Below, piece after piece: positions 56,989 through 64,000 of a DNA stretch of 64,000 nucleotides. Source of the stretch: Clostridiaceae bacterium (GTDB lineage Bacteria; Bacillota; Clostridia; Saccharofermentanales; DTU023); NCBI GenBank assembly GCA_012838135.1, contig DUPV01000042.1, forward strand, positions 1 through 64,000. Direction: 5' to 3'. The stretch's first letter is position 1. Each line of letters opens with the position of its first letter. Made by a program: the position numbers and the translations under genes. The notes beneath the pieces were generated by a model. The model saw nothing but the letters and a program-made list of their open reading frames with translations. It was not told the origin of the DNA and did no database searches.

Positions 56989-57335
56989 ACTATTTGCTCT
57001 CCTCACATAAAGTCTGATAATTAAATATAAAATGAGTTAAGAAACTTAACAAATAATTGTTCATATGTTACATAGTTTAACATAATCCACTTAAAATGTT
57101 GTTGAATATATTTATTTTAAAATAAAATTGGACAAAAATGAATATTTGTGGTTAATTGAATCCTGATCTCCTATAGTAGAGTACCTTCCAGGGTATAAAG
57201 AAGAAAAGAGAATCAAATCATACATTTGATTGTTTTTAACAAAACGTTTAAAATAGTAGTGGATTTACGTGAGATTTAAAAGGATGTTGCAAGATAATCA
57301 GTATTAAATATTGTGATAGAAAGTTGAGGTAAAAT
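56989..57335. other. 347-bp divergent promoter region
   Basis: Between the AEC leader ORF and the 79-aa plus-strand gene. AT-rich; no further gene or RNA recognised. Confidence 0.35.
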
Positions 57336-57575
57336 ATGAAGAAAATAAAAATTAAAAAAGTGAACATAGATGCATTTATAGCTGCATTAGACAATTGTAA
57401 AGGAAATGTATGGTTAACTACAGATGAAGGCGATAAATATAATTTAAGAAGTAAGCTTTCACAATTAGTTGGACTTTCGTCGATATTAAAAGGAGCAGAT
57501 ATTGTTGATGCAGAGCTTTTAATAGAAAACGAAGAGGATGCACCAATTCTTCTAACTCATTTAATGTACGGTTAA
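57336..57575 (+). CDS. 79-aa hypothetical protein
   Basis: Small protein, function unknown. It starts MKKIKIKKVNIDAFIAALDN and has a compact alpha/beta look: a strand KGNVWLTTDEGDKYNLRSKLSQLVGL and an acidic C-terminus ENEEDAPILLTHLMYG. Similar short proteins occur in clostridia, sometimes misnamed as polyA polymerase. TTGAGGTAAA precedes the ATG and a strong terminator follows, so it is a genuine monocistronic gene. Confidence 0.7.
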   Translation: MKKIKIKKVNIDAFIAALDNCKGNVWLTTDEGDKYNLRSKLSQLVGLSSILKGADIVDAELLIENEEDAPILLTHLMYG

Positions 57576-57702
57576 ATTATTATTGAACGATGAGGAATTA
57601 CTTGAATATGGGAGATTATTGTTTTCAGACATTATCTTGAGATATTAGCTCGAGATAATATTAAAAAACTGGTCAAGCATATTATCCCTTGGAAATTTTA
57701 TC

Positions 57703-57742
57703 AAAGTCGTTAGAAAAAACAGGTTTTTTCTAACGACTTTTT
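57703..57742 (+). terminator. Intrinsic terminator after the 79-aa gene
   Basis: Long perfect stem AAAGTCGTTAGAAAAAAC (57703-57720) / GTTTTTTCTAACGACTTT (57723-57740) with T run. Confidence 0.88.
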
Positions 57743-57910
57743 TAATAATCAAATTCATTTCATGATTAAATATGTATTGTTTAACATAATTTAAAAATCA
57801 AATAATTTTGAATTATAATAAATATAGAGTATATTATTAAGTAGTTAGAAATAAACTTCTAAAGTTTTTCAACAATAAGTTTGTGCAGAAAGGATATTCT
57901 AGGTTTTGGT

Positions 57911-58741
57911 ATGAGTATAACAAAAGAACGAATTACTGAGTTAGAAAAAATTTGTAATGACTTAAGGATTGACTTGATTAAAATGTTGCATGATAAGCAG
58001 ACGGGACATCCCGGTGGATCTTTATCCGTATGTGAGATTTTAGTAACCCTGATGTATGAGAAAGCAAAATTAGATCCGACTAATCCTGCTTGGGAGGAAA
58101 GAGACCGTATTATTATGACAAAAGGGCATGCAGCTCCGATGCAATATTTGATACTAGGCAAACTTGGCTTTTTCCCGGAAGAAGAATTTGCATCTTTCCG
58201 TCAGATCAATTCTATTTTGCAAGGACATCCTTGTATGAATTCGACACCCGGTATTGAACTAACTTCCGGACCTTTAGGAATTGGATTACCTGCTGCAGTG
58301 GGTGTTGCTTGTAGTTTAAAGTTGGATAAAAATGATTCATATGTTTATGCAATTTTAGGTGATGGTGAACTTAATGAAGGTGCAGTTTGGGAAGCGATGA
58401 TGAGTGCTAGTAAGTTTAAAACAGACAATTTAATTTGCATTCTCGATAATAATGGTGTTCAACTGGACGGCACAAGAGATGAAATTATGCCGCTGGATAA
58501 TTTACGTGAACGTTTTGAGTCGTTCGGTATGAAAGTGTTTGAAGCTGATGGGCATGACATTGCAGACTTATGCGATAAAATAGATGAAGCCAAAACAGTG
58601 AAAGATCAACCTGTTATGATTATGGCTAATACCGTTAAAGGCAAAGGCGTGTCGTTTATGGAAGGCAAGAGTGCTTGGCACGGTAATCCGATCGGTGATG
58701 ATTTCTATGAACAGGCATTGAAAGAATTAGGAGGCAAATAG
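57911..58741 (+). CDS. Transketolase N-terminal subunit
   Basis: 276-aa N-terminal half of a split transketolase holding the thiamine diphosphate site: TGHPGGSLSVCEILV, KGHAAPMQYLILG, GPLGIGLPAAVGVACSLK and GDGELNEGAVWEAMMSAS...LDNNGVQLDG. Together with the next gene it transfers two-carbon ketol units in the pentose phosphate pathway. The ATG at 57911 (MSITKERITEL) is preferred over the GTG at 57881. The stop directly abuts the ATG of the partner. Confidence 0.94.
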   Translation: MSITKERITELEKICNDLRIDLIKMLHDKQTGHPGGSLSVCEILVTLMYEKAKLDPTNPAWEERDRIIMTKGHAAPMQYLILGKLGFFPEEEFASFRQINSILQGHPCMNSTPGIELTSGPLGIGLPAAVGVACSLKLDKNDSYVYAILGDGELNEGAVWEAMMSASKFKTDNLICILDNNGVQLDGTRDEIMPLDNLRERFESFGMKVFEADGHDIADLCDKIDEAKTVKDQPVMIMANTVKGKGVSFMEGKSAWHGNPIGDDFYEQALKELGGK

Positions 58742-59671
58742 ATGGGCAAAGCATTAAGAGATTATTATGGCGAAGCATTGTTGAAATATGGTTCAGATGA
58801 ACGTGTTGTCGTATTGGACTCTGATGTATCGGGTTCAACAAAATCGAAAATTTTTGGAGATAAATATCCTGAAAGATTTTTCAATGTAGGGATAGCAGAA
58901 GAAAATATGGTTGCAATGAGTGCCGGTTTTGCCAAAGAAGGTAAAATTCCCTTTACAAATACTTTTGCGGTTTTTTTAACAACAAACGGTTTGTTAGCTG
59001 CAAGAACTTTTGCATCTTATTCAAAGCTCAATATGAAAATGATGGGAGGATACGGAGGTTTATCGGATTCTTATGACGGACCGACCCACCATGCATTAGA
59101 AGATATTGCCGTGATGCGATCTCTTCCCAATGTTGAAGTTTTAGTCGCATCAGATGGTGTTTTGGTTGATTGGCTAGTGCAATATTGCATTAATCATTAC
59201 GGCCCTGTATATGTTCGTTTGTCCAGAGGCGAAGCTAAGCCCGTATACTCAGAAGGTGAGCAGTTTGAAATTGGTAAGGCCAAAAAAGTTCGCGAAGGAG
59301 AAGATTTAACAATAATCTCCTGTGGTGTTATGACCGGCGAGAGTTTGGAAGCAGCAAAGCTTTTAAGCGAGATGGGCATTGAAGCAAGAGTGTTGGATAT
59401 GTTCTCCATCAAACCAATAGACGAACAAGCTATCATAGAGGCGGCAAATGAAACAGGCGCTATTTTGTCAGTTGAAGAACATAACATTATCGGTGGCCTG
59501 GGAAGTGCAGTAGCAGAAGTTTTAGTAGCAAACAAGCCGGTACCTCAAGGATTTGTAGGAATGAAAGATCAACACGCAGAATGTGGTGATTACGATGATT
59601 TGTTCGAAAAATACAAATTGAATCCGAATGCAATCAAGGAAGCTGCTATAGAGTTGTTGAAAAGAAAATAA
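58742..59671 (+). CDS. Transketolase C-terminal subunit
   Basis: 309-aa C-terminal half of transketolase. The Pyr domain has VVVLDSDVSGSTKSKIFGDKYPERFFNVGIAEENMVAMSAGFA, containing the catalytic Glu in GIAEENM, then GLSDSYDGPTHHALEDIAVMRSLP; the C-terminal domain has GVMTGESLEAAKLLSEMGIEARVLDM. GGAGGC precedes the ATG, and there is no gap to the first half. A strong terminator follows. Confidence 0.94.
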   Translation: MGKALRDYYGEALLKYGSDERVVVLDSDVSGSTKSKIFGDKYPERFFNVGIAEENMVAMSAGFAKEGKIPFTNTFAVFLTTNGLLAARTFASYSKLNMKMMGGYGGLSDSYDGPTHHALEDIAVMRSLPNVEVLVASDGVLVDWLVQYCINHYGPVYVRLSRGEAKPVYSEGEQFEIGKAKKVREGEDLTIISCGVMTGESLEAAKLLSEMGIEARVLDMFSIKPIDEQAIIEAANETGAILSVEEHNIIGGLGSAVAEVLVANKPVPQGFVGMKDQHAECGDYDDLFEKYKLNPNAIKEAAIELLKRK

Positions 59672-59746
59672 AGTGAATTATTATAGTAAATAAAATGAGT
59701 TTTAACTGACTTTTGCAGATGTTGCAAAGAGCACTTTTTATAGTTA

Positions 59747-59788
59747 AAAAAGCGCAGATACTTAGATAGTTATCTGCGCTTTTTTAAT
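59747..59788 (+). terminator. Intrinsic terminator after transketolase genes
   Basis: Perfect 15-bp stem AAAAAAGCGCAGATA (59747-59761) / TATCTGCGCTTTTTT (59772-59786) with a run of T. Confidence 0.9.
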
Positions 59789-60002
59789 AGCTTACAAAAA
59801 CAATTAGAAAGGTAAGATTAAAACGGGTGCTTAAATAACTCAAAAAAACTTCACTTGGTGAAATTATTAATGGTTTTAAGTTTCTTGCAATAATCCCTTT
59901 GAAAGTAGGAAAAGCCTCTGTTAAAAGCGAATAAAGTATTATAAAATTAATGTAAGAGAACATTTGATAATGAAATAAAATAATCGGAAGGAGTATTAGT
60001 GA
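59789..60002. other. Upstream region of the dehydrogenase gene
   Basis: Rest of the 331-bp gap. Contains a TATTATAAAATTAATG stretch near 59938 which could be a promoter -10, and GAAGGAG before the dehydrogenase start. No gene seen. Confidence 0.35.
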
Positions 60003-61058
60003 ATGAAAGCTTTAGTAAAATATGCTGCAGGACCGGGTAATATGGAAATAAGAGATGTTCCGGAGCCTGTTTGCGGTGATGATCAAATCAAAATCAAGGT
60101 AAAAAAAGCCGGAATATGTGGTTCTGATCTCCATATTTATCATAGCGATATTGCTATTCCAGTAAATCCACCTGTTATTGTAGGACATGAGTTCTCAGGA
60201 GTTATTGCTGAAATCGGAAAAAATGTTAAAGATTTTGAAGTTGGTGATAGAGTAGTATCAGAAACAGCATTTAGTTTTTGCGGAGTATGTGATTATTGTA
60301 CTGAAGGTTATTACAATCTATGTAATGAAAGACGCACTCTGGGATATTGGTACGATGGGATTTTTACAGATTATACCGTCGTTCCGGCAGGTCGTGTACA
60401 TAAAATTCCTGAAGGTATTTCATTTACGGCAGCAGCAATGACGGAACCTTTGGCTTGTGTCTGTCATGCGATTTATGATTTAAGTGTGATCAGAGCCGGA
60501 GATATCGTTTTGGTATCGGGCCCGGGAGCGATCGGATTAATGGCAATGCAAATTGCTAAGGCTGAGGGTGCAATAGTTGTAGTCAGCGGTCTAACTCATG
60601 ATCTGGAACGTTTAGAAATGGCAAAAGAGTTAGGGGCTGATTATGTCTTGAATGTGCAAGAGAATGATTTAATAGAATTTGTTAATTCTATAACAGGCGG
60701 ATATGGTGCGGATGTTGTTCTTGAATGTTCAGGGGCTGCTCCGGCAATAGACTCTGCTTTGCAAGCTATTAAGAAACGTGGTTATTTTGTACAAATAGGA
60801 CTTCCCGGCAAAAAGATTACTTTTGATATCGAAAAAGTTTGTTATAAAGAATTGCATTTTAGCGGATCTTTAGGTTCGAGAAAACATAGTTGGCGAACAG
60901 CGCTGAAGTTAATGAAACAAGGAAAAGTAAATCTCGAACCATTAGCTAACGTGGAGTTGCCACTGGAAGAATGGGAAACAGCATTTAACAGGTTTGAACA
61001 GAAAGATGGCTGCAAATTTATGTTGATTCCTGCAGATGAACAATTAAATTGTTCTTAA
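60003..61058 (+). CDS. Zinc-dependent medium-chain dehydrogenase (sorbitol dehydrogenase-like)
   Basis: 351-aa zinc MDR oxidoreductase. The catalytic Zn site has Cys in KAGICGSDLHIYHSD and His/Glu in VGHEFSGVI; the structural Zn loop FCGVCDYCTEGYYNLCNERR is intact; the NAD motif GPGAIGLMAMQIAKAEGA follows. Closest in pattern to L-iditol/sorbitol or L-threonine 3-dehydrogenase types. A split transketolase and a DeoR regulator flank it, so it may oxidise a sugar alcohol feeding the pentose phosphate route. This is inference. Confidence 0.88.
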   Translation: MKALVKYAAGPGNMEIRDVPEPVCGDDQIKIKVKKAGICGSDLHIYHSDIAIPVNPPVIVGHEFSGVIAEIGKNVKDFEVGDRVVSETAFSFCGVCDYCTEGYYNLCNERRTLGYWYDGIFTDYTVVPAGRVHKIPEGISFTAAAMTEPLACVCHAIYDLSVIRAGDIVLVSGPGAIGLMAMQIAKAEGAIVVVSGLTHDLERLEMAKELGADYVLNVQENDLIEFVNSITGGYGADVVLECSGAAPAIDSALQAIKKRGYFVQIGLPGKKITFDIEKVCYKELHFSGSLGSRKHSWRTALKLMKQGKVNLEPLANVELPLEEWETAFNRFEQKDGCKFMLIPADEQLNCS

Positions 61059-61115
61059 GAATTAAAAATAATGGCAAATATGGTTGTTTGTAATCAATCT
61101 GATTAACAGAAAAGC

Positions 61116-61195
61116 TTGACAAAGCAAAAACGATTGCGTAAAATAAACGAAAGCAAATCGAAAGAGAAAGCAAAGTCAATTTCGAATTATCGAAA
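61116..61195 (+). promoter_or_regulatory. Promoter and operator-like repeats of the DeoR gene
   Basis: A near-ideal promoter TTGACA (61116-61121), 17 nt, TAAAAT (61139-61144). Just downstream are CGAAA at 61148, 61159 and 61191 and inverted TTTCG at 61180, all spaced by about multiples of 11 bp, with TTTCGAATTATCGAAA palindromic at 61180-61195. This fits DeoR-family operators and suggests autoregulation. Confidence 0.6.
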
Positions 61196-61253
61196 ACAAA
61201 ACAAAGTAAATAAAAACCAAATCCTATTTATGATTTGGTATGAAGGCCAATAT

Positions 61254-62036
61254 ATGTCACAAAATTTTAAACATTTTTCACAGGCGGAGCGTCGTCAGCA
61301 AATTATCCAAAAATTAAAACTTGACGGTAATGTCAGAGTGTCCGATTTAAGTGAACAGTTATCAACTTCTGAAGTGACAATTCGGAGTGATTTGGCAGAA
61401 TTGGAAAATTCCGGCATCTTGCAGAGGGTTCATGGCGGGGCAATTCAAACTGTCAGAAATTATTATGCTCTTAATGCATCGGAACGTCTTGGAGAACGCA
61501 AGAATGAAAAACTGCAAATGGCGGAGATTGTAGCAAAATTAGTTCGTGACGGAGATAATATTATTATAAACTCAGGCAGCACTTGTTATTATATCGCTTT
61601 AGAATTGAGACAAAAAAGGAATTTACGCATAATTACTCATTCAATTCAAATTTCAGAAATTTTTGCTGAAGATAAAGATATTGAAGTTATTTTATTAGGC
61701 GGACTTCTGAATTATCAATATATGTTTACGTATGGTGATGATACAATGCATCAATTGAATAAATATCAGGTCGATAAAGCAATTCTTTCTGCAGACGGAA
61801 TAGATATTGATAACGGAATTACTACATATCATCACGAAGTTGCGGAGCTCTGCAACCAAATGTTGACGCGAGCTTCACTTGCAATTATAGCAGCGGATCA
61901 TTCAAAAATCGGGCATACAGCCTTTTCACAAGTTTCAGATTTACAAGCCATTGATTATTTAGTTACGGACGAACGAGCAAAACAGAAGAATTTGCAACAG
62001 TTTGAGAAGTTGGGAATAGAAGTACTTACTCCATAA
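61254..62036 (+). CDS. DeoR family transcriptional regulator
   Basis: 260-aa DeoR/GlpR-type repressor. The N-terminal winged helix reads QAERRQQIIQKLKLDGNVRVSDLSEQLSTSEVTIRSDLAELENSGILQRVHGGA; the C-terminal sugar-phosphate sensor domain has IINSGSTCYYIAL, VILLGGLLNY, DKAILSADGID and IIAADHSKIGHTAF. The ATG at 61254 gives the standard N-terminus and follows AAGG; a frame extending back to 61116 would run over the promoter. Probably controls the sugar genes nearby. Confidence 0.92.
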   Translation: MSQNFKHFSQAERRQQIIQKLKLDGNVRVSDLSEQLSTSEVTIRSDLAELENSGILQRVHGGAIQTVRNYYALNASERLGERKNEKLQMAEIVAKLVRDGDNIIINSGSTCYYIALELRQKRNLRIITHSIQISEIFAEDKDIEVILLGGLLNYQYMFTYGDDTMHQLNKYQVDKAILSADGIDIDNGITTYHHEVAELCNQMLTRASLAIIAADHSKIGHTAFSQVSDLQAIDYLVTDERAKQKNLQQFEKLGIEVLTP

Positions 62037-62274
62037 TTCCATATATAAAAGGGTTATGGGGTTATGGAAGTGTAGTTTTTAGAAAAGATTTAACGGAGCG
62101 ATGTAAGAATAATTAATATAGTTTATAAATCGGGATTACAATCTGTATATGATTATGATCTCAAAGAGAAATCAGATATAGCATTATAAATAATTTAATT
62201 TTAGAAGTTAGAAGTATTAAATTTAGAAGTATAGAGAACATAGTGAGAATTTTAAGCAATAAGGGGGCACAGAA

Positions 62275-63696
62275 ATGGCAGTACCAGTAATAATGCCAAG
62301 ACAAGGGCAATCAGTAGAAAGCTGTATCATAGGGGAATGGCATGTGGCAAAAGGTGACAAAGTAAGCGCCGGCGACAAGCTTTTTACTTATGAAACAGAC
62401 AAAGCGACATTTGATGAGGAAGCGCCGTCCGACGGTGAAATAATCGCAGTATTCTTTGAAGAAGGTGATGATGTACCTTGTTTATTGAATGTTTTAGTAA
62501 TAGGTGAAGCAGGCGAATCCTGGGAAGAGTTTATTCCTGAAGGAGCAACTGCAGATGGAGCGGGAGCAGGTGTTGCCAAGACAGAAGCAGCAGCCTCGGT
62601 ACCGGAAGTTACAACCAAAGCTGAAGCAGCACCGGTAGCAACAACCGCAGCAACTGCACCGAGTCTTGATGGTGAACATCCGATAAGTCCCAGAGCGAAA
62701 GGTTTGGCAGCAAAACATAATGTAGATTTACGGATGACAGCGGCAACCGGTCCTAAAGGCAGAATTATTGAAAGAGACGTAGAAGCTGCAATAGATGCCG
62801 GTTTGGTAGCAACAACAGCAGCAGGTCATGATTATGCAGCCGGTGTAGCAGGTAGCGGAATAGGCGGAGCAGTACGCGTTGAAGATTTGGCAAAATTACC
62901 TGAATTGCAAAGTCTCGAGGGAGCTGCGTTGATAGATCAAGCAGTACTCAGTCTTGATGAAACTGAATACACAGATGATAAAATTACGAATATTCGCAAA
63001 GTTATCGCTCGTTCAATGCATGCCTCACTGTCTGAAATGGCACAGCTTACCTTAAATGCTTCTTTTGATGCAAGCAATATTTTGGCATGGAGAAACCGTC
63101 TGAAAGATTTAAAAGAGAGGGGAATGGACGAGAAACTCGGTTTAGCAATTTTAGACAGAATACCGACGATCAACGACATAATCCTTTATGCTGTATCGCG
63201 CACAGTTAAAAAGTATCCGGATTGTAATGCTCATTATTTAGCAGAAGAAAATATCTTCCGCCATTTCAATCGAGTTCATTTGGGCGTAGCAGTAGACACT
63301 CCACGTGGCTTAATGGTTCCGGTTGTGAGAAATGCAGATCTGAAATCAATCAGTCAAATTTCGGCTGAGGCAAGAGACTTGGCAATCCAATGTAATGAGG
63401 GATCAATCAATCCCGACAAGATATCAGGCAGCACAATTACGATAACAAATATGGGCAGATCAGGCGTAGAAAGTTTCACGCCGGTAATCAATCCGCCTGA
63501 AACATGCATAGTAGGGGTATCTTCAACCTATGAGAAAGTACGCAGCGGCAAAGACGGCGGAATCGAGTTATATCCGGCAATGACCATATCTTTAACGATA
63601 GATCATAGAGCCCTTGACGGAGCACCGGGCTCACTATTTTTACAAGCCTTGATTCAAACCTTGGAAAACTTTGATTTGTTCCTGATGGGATCATGA
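62275..63696 (+). CDS. 2-oxoacid dehydrogenase E2 (dihydrolipoyl acyltransferase)
   Basis: 473-aa E2 component, probably of pyruvate dehydrogenase or the acetoin system. One lipoyl domain with the modified Lys43 in YETDKATFDE; an Ala/Thr-rich linker at about residues 85-135; an E3/E1-binding domain PISPRAKGLAAKHNVDLRMTAATGPKGRIIERDV; a catalytic domain ending with TIDHRALDGAPGSLFL (His444, Asp448). The linker of about 100 residues after the binding domain is unusually Gly/Ala-rich. The E3 gene follows at 107 nt; E1 is not in the window, so the substrate cannot be fixed. Confidence 0.92.
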   Translation: MAVPVIMPRQGQSVESCIIGEWHVAKGDKVSAGDKLFTYETDKATFDEEAPSDGEIIAVFFEEGDDVPCLLNVLVIGEAGESWEEFIPEGATADGAGAGVAKTEAAASVPEVTTKAEAAPVATTAATAPSLDGEHPISPRAKGLAAKHNVDLRMTAATGPKGRIIERDVEAAIDAGLVATTAAGHDYAAGVAGSGIGGAVRVEDLAKLPELQSLEGAALIDQAVLSLDETEYTDDKITNIRKVIARSMHASLSEMAQLTLNASFDASNILAWRNRLKDLKERGMDEKLGLAILDRIPTINDIILYAVSRTVKKYPDCNAHYLAEENIFRHFNRVHLGVAVDTPRGLMVPVVRNADLKSISQISAEARDLAIQCNEGSINPDKISGSTITITNMGRSGVESFTPVINPPETCIVGVSSTYEKVRSGKDGGIELYPAMTISLTIDHRALDGAPGSLFLQALIQTLENFDLFLMGS

Positions 63697-63803
63697 TGAA
63701 GCTTAACGGACAGTGGAGGAATGATTTAATTAAGAAGCAACAATCAATCTAACGGATTTTTATCCATGGAGTATTAAAAAAGGAAAATAGAGGACAATAA
63801 TAT

Positions 63804-64000
63804 ATGTACGATGTATTAATAATAGGTGGCGGTCCCGGTGGCTATTTAGCAGCCCAAAGAGCCGGTGAAAACGGTTTAAAAGCCTGTCTGTTTGAAAAAA
63901 GAAATCTCGGCGGAGTTTGTTTAAATGAAGGGTGTGTTCCGTCTAAAGCACTATTGAATTCAGCAAAAATTTATGAACATGCAGCTGACGGATCTGATTA
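63804..64000 (+). CDS. lpdA: Dihydrolipoyl dehydrogenase (E3), partial
   Basis: Start of the E3 gene, cut by the right edge of the window (about 65 codons). It reads [20 protein letters not shown] with the FAD motif, then [19 protein letters not shown], the redox disulfide with Cys-x4-Cys. The canonical E3 N-terminus contrasts with that of the oxidoreductase at 6375-7949. AGAGGAC lies before the ATG. It belongs to the same operon as E2. Confidence 0.93.
   Translation, partial: MYDVLIIGGGPGGYLAAQRAGENGLKACLFEKRNLGGVCLNEGCVPSKALLNSAKIYEHAADGSD

Noticed and set aside
61116-61253. 46-codon N-terminal extension of the DeoR gene from a TTG
   Set aside because: The TTG is the -35 box of a near-perfect promoter, the extension is a Lys/Asn-rich run unlike DeoR proteins, and the ATG at 61254 gives the normal N-terminus.

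Overview
The window looks like a chromosomal segment around the replication origin of a low-GC Gram-positive bacterium (Bacillota, probably class Clostridia). The evidence is the order dnaA-dnaN-recF-remB-gyrB, chromosomal parS sites with parA/parB, AddAB rather than RecBCD, the DUF503, DUF3842, DUF3783 and RemB families, AT-rich intergenic DNA and strong AGGAGG-type ribosome binding sites. Genus cannot be decided from sequence alone. No rRNA, tRNA, transposon, prophage or CRISPR array was seen.

Left arm (1-39 kb). Genes lie mostly on the minus strand, as expected left of an origin. In order: addB-addA (double-strand break repair); a DUF3800 gene preceded by a likely structured small RNA; a disulfide oxidoreductase; glutamate dehydrogenase; enolase; a long minus-strand group reading DUF3842, FecB/FecD/FecE-type ABC importer, FmdE-like protein, larE, larB, larC (nickel-pincer cofactor synthesis); superoxide dismutase; citrate synthase divergent from aconitase; YjbQ; a phosphoribosyltransferase; a DtxR/MntR-type regulator; a TroABCD-type metal importer whose promoter carries two regulator-like palindromes; an overlapping AAA ATPase plus PD-(D/E)XK-like pair; nadE with an apparently dead glutaminase domain; mutM; a VOC protein; cardiolipin synthase; and a DUF3783 protein.

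Origin region (39.1-49 kb). Repeated DnaA-box-like 9-mers flank dnaA on both sides, followed by an AT-rich stretch before dnaN. These boxes read TTATYAACA instead of TTATCCACA, and the DnaA helix-turn-helix signature is altered too. Downstream come recF, remB, gyrB, two perfect parS sites (one inside parA), parA and parB.

Right arm (49-64 kb). Genes are mostly on the plus strand. They are a nitroreductase; an HPr-like protein overlapping a multi-spanning permease; a D-psicose/D-tagatose 3-epimerase; a DUF362 ferredoxin-like protein; an inositol-monophosphatase-family protein; an AEC transporter behind a 31-codon leader ORF; a split transketolase; a zinc sugar-alcohol-type dehydrogenase; a DeoR regulator with its own promoter and operator-like repeats; and the E2 and (partial) E3 genes of a 2-oxoacid dehydrogenase complex. 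This arm is mainly carbohydrate and pyruvate metabolism.

Items most worth following up are the DUF3800/ncRNA unit, the AAA-ATPase/nuclease-like pair, the NadE with all three glutaminase triad positions changed, a 40-bp palindromic element shared upstream of two oxidoreductase genes, the altered DnaA/DnaA-box pair, and an aconitase that seems to start at a non-AUG, non-GUG/UUG codon.
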